A stretch of 64,000 nucleotides of DNA from Lycocorax pyrrhopterus obiensis. Lineage: Eukaryota; Chordata; Aves; Passeriformes; Paradisaeidae. Made by a program: the position numbers and the translations under genes. Of the stretch, positions 60,721 through 64,000 are shown in pieces. Under the pieces are notes generated by a model. That model was not told the DNA's origin, did no database searches, and saw only the letters and a program-made list of their open reading frames with translations. Location of the stretch: positions 7,302,163-7,366,162 of the forward strand of contig JACSVZ010000011.1 of assembly GCA_014706295.1 (NCBI GenBank). The letters run 5' to 3'. How positions within the stretch are numbered: the first letter of the stretch is position 1; every line of letters starts with the position of its first letter.

Positions 60721-63700
60721 GGATTGGAGAAACTACAAATTTCAAAAGATAAAATACATGCATATGGTTTATGAAGAGAAAAATAAGTAGAACAAAATGT
60801 AGAAACACTGCTGCTTTAAGACAGATGCTCTAAAATTTTGTAATTCCCCCAAAAAGTTAATGTTTGTGCTTTTTACTTTGTAGACTCCAGGAAAGAAAAG
60901 CATGTTTCATTTAAAGGATATAAACATATAACTAAGAGTATTTGAGTTATTTAACTTAAATATCAGTTTCAGTGATGTTCATCAGCATAACTTTTTTGTC
61001 AAAATTGGTTATTACACCTTCAAACTGTATTATCAGACTGTAGTTGCCAAAGCTTTCTGTGAAGGCCTACAACAGATTTTACTAAACCAAAAATGTTTAT
61101 ACAGCTCTTTAATATCAGATGCCATGTGTATAACATTCGTGGTTGCAACAGATATAATAATGTGGAGATTACAAAACTGCAAAGGAGTAGAACTGAGCAA
61201 ATTGGAAACAATTACAAAAAAATTACATCAGATTATTTGGGTCTGTATTCAAACCATAGTAAGGGTGACTCTGATATGTAATTTTGGATCAAGAATAGTC
61301 TCTTTAATAGTCTTCATGATCTATAAAAGTCTATCATTTCAACCATTTAAATTAACTTGAGTGTGTTATCATTCAACAGCAGAGAACTTATGCTAATAGG
61401 GTTATTGTTATATTAAAAATGGTGCTAATTTGAGGCTTTAAGAATACAGATGCACAGCTCAAATGTTGTGTTCTTGTTAGCCATGCAGTAGAACGTGACA
61501 TAAAGTAGGTATTTTGTCATTGTTAGAAACAAAATGGCTCTAGTGAACAATGGATTGCACATCTTTTCATTAGGGGAGGGGCCATACTTGTCAGCAAAAC
61601 AAAGTGACTCAGAAAACATTAGTGGATAAAAGTAATTAGGGGAAGCTGTTGCCAATGGAAGGAAAAGGGGGAAATGTGACTCTCAGCAGTGGTGTTATTT
61701 GCTGGAAACCAAAGCTGTGAAGCTACCTCACATATAAAAAAAAATCTGATTTTAATGGGTTGCTTCCACTAGAGCAGAAATAATGCAAGTAAACTATTTG
61801 TTGTGTCAAAGATTGATTGATTGGTTTCCAACTCAAAAAAATAAAAAGGAAGACTGTGTCTGAAGGCATAAGAAGGAAACTGCAGCCAGGTCTGTAGTGA
61901 TAAAGGTGCTGGAGATGTGCTTCAGAAATCAGCAGTTTGAAATGACATGACCACATTTGTTTACGGATACCTGGAAAACAGCTTATTCTTTCAGGGGTCA
62001 TTTAAAAATGTATTTTGCTTTGTGGGGAATATTTTAATATCAAGAAATGAGCCAGAAAGTAATATTCATTTTGTACTCATCAGTATTCTAGCAGAACCTT
62101 TCATGAATCTGTTTTAATTTACAAAGCAATAGAACAGTTTGAGAAAAGTGTATGCACTAAATATTTTCACAAAATTGTAACCATGCTAGGGCAGCTCTGC
62201 TTTAGTTCTGTTCCAGGCTACTGATACTTAGTGCTTCTCCTTGGATAAGTGACCTGTTTCAATGAACTCTCACTGCAGCAAAATTCACATTGTTTTTCAA
62301 GAATGAGTAGAAGGGTGTGCTCGTGTAGCCACTACCTCCTGTCCTCAGCTGTCCCGTCCCTGGGGAAGCTGAGGATTGGGATATCCACACTGGAGCCTCA
62401 GGTTTTAACACTTTGTCACTGTTAACTGAACAGTTATGTTGGCTTTGAGGAAATAAGGAAAAGTATCCCTTAATCATGGATGAGTTGTCTAAGTTTCATT
62501 AGCATCTTGATACTCTTGCTTCAATAAAATATTTTTCCTCATGATGAGGTTTCATATGCACAAATACCACTTTTGTAGTCATGGGATGAGCATACTGCAT
62601 CCCCATGAATGTATTATATTGGTCAGTTTGTGCTGAGAATGTCTAACAGCCACTGGGCATGAACATAATGCAAAAGCTCAAGGGTCAGGAAAACCACAAT
62701 TACTCTTTATTAATTTATCAGAAGTAGTTTTGCGTTATTGGGAGATCCTGTTTGGCCTCCACTAAAGAAAGGTTTTAGACTGTAATCCCAAGTTATGTTG
62801 AGATGTGACAGTTTTGGCTCCAGAAAAGCTTTTTTTATAGCAAGATTTCCAGAGGAGAATTTATTTTGCAAAATAAAAATAGATTTGGGCATCCTGTTTT
62901 GCCATGGGATCTGGGAATAATTCAAACAATTACTCCACTGATAAACAATTTTCTGTCTGATGGATGAGCTGTCTTTAGGTAGTGGGACTGTGGGATTCCA
63001 TTCTTTCACACTGTGCTGCAGTTCAGCAAAATTTAAAGATGCTGGCTTGTGATTTTTTTTGTGTAGAAATTTTATAAAGTGAATGAATGCCCTGATTCTT
63101 CACCTGTTTGAAGTAATAGTCTTGCTTTTTGAATTTATCATAACTTGTGCCAGTTTCATATTTCCCAGTTTAATCAATAAAGTCATGCAGCACTTTGATG
63201 TAAACAAGATGACCTCACTATTCAATAGTGTATTTTCCCTGCCTTTTGAGACATGAAAGACATATTTATATTGTTTTTCTCTTTACATAAGCGTATCCTT
63301 TCCTACCATTTCTTTTTAGCTCCAGGCATTCAACAGCTAAACCAGACATTTAGAACTGTAAAACCAAGGCTTGAGCCTGCAGTTTCTAACCTCACCTGGC
63401 TTTTCCCTGCTTTATTTTCCTCACTTCAGTGCAAGGAATTCTCTCAAATAACTTCAATCCTGATCCAAGTTATTTTTCTTAACTCCCTTTAATCGATATG
63501 GTGGAACAATGCAAACAAATGAGGGAAACCATGAGGATAGTTTCAGTCTTTTTTTTTTTCATGTCAAAATACTTTTTCTGCCTAAACATGTAATCGGTAT
63601 TACATGGACCTGAGAATCTTCTGGGTTTTTTCCCCAAAGTTTTTCACTTTTCTTCTGAAAAAAGTGTCTAATGAATATCTCACACATATATAAATACAAT

Positions 63701-64000
63701 GGAATCCTTCATCTTGACTAAAACTTATTGCTTGCTTCAGTCTTCAGTGGCTTTAAATATATTTGGAAAAATCTAGGTGTAATCAAGCTGCCTGAAAAAT
63801 GTCAGTTCTTCCTGGAAAAAACCTGGAAAAAAGTTATTGTTATCAGATTTCTTAAAATTGTTTCACTCAGAGTAGCAATGTCTACATTGCTGAATTCTAA
63901 AGACACTGTTCAGTCCTCAGCAGTGAGTGGGGTACCAGACAAGGAGGAGGAATACATGCATGAGATGCAACAGTAGTAATGGAGTCATAGCAGACTTCTG
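60721..64000. other. No gene recognised
   Basis: AT-rich sequence with only short, unconvincing open frames on either strand. I recognise no repeat family, RNA gene or exon. Confidence 0.6.

Overview
This window is vertebrate nuclear DNA, most likely from a bird. It contains the 3' two-thirds of one spliced gene, PHKB (phosphorylase b kinase regulatory subunit beta), on the + strand from the left edge to about 40.3 kb. The avian call rests on three things: CR1 retrotransposon 3' ends that close with the ATTCTATG-type terminal repeat; strong protein similarity to human PHKB with a limited number of substitutions; and compact introns, with 22 exons in 39 kb where the human gene is several times larger. 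A non-avian sauropsid cannot be excluded.

Region 1-40.3 kb. I traced 22 PHKB coding exons by hand, all with GT-AG boundaries. With one member of the alternative pair included they sum to 2214 bp, an open frame of 737 codons plus a stop. The upstream N-terminal exons lie outside the window. If exon numbering follows mammals, these would be exons 12-33. The pair at 26699-26789 and 27658-27748 corresponds to the known mutually exclusive cassette of mammalian PHKB. Both members are 91 bp and paralogous in sequence, and the reading frame itself forces use of exactly one. The protein ends in a Cys-Thr-Ile-Ser CaaX box. The introns carry three recognisable CR1 fragments, a few GC-rich patches and one perfect hairpin.

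Region 40.3-59.7 kb. I recognise no known protein gene here. The + strand leans towards A+C, the opposite of the G+T lean across PHKB, which hints at transcription from the minus strand. Several minus-strand splice-like signals exist, but no convincing protein emerges.

Region 59.7-60.7 kb is a modest CpG-rich island with two strong minus-strand splice donors. It is the best candidate for a promoter and first exon of an unidentified, possibly non-coding, minus-strand transcript converging on PHKB. Region 60.7-64 kb is AT-rich and I see no gene in it.

PHKB is an ordinary conserved metabolic gene: it regulates the kinase that activates glycogen phosphorylase. I found no undescribed system. The points most worth a second look are the frame-enforced exon switch, loss of a serine next to a known phosphorylation site, and the island with opposite strand bias downstream.
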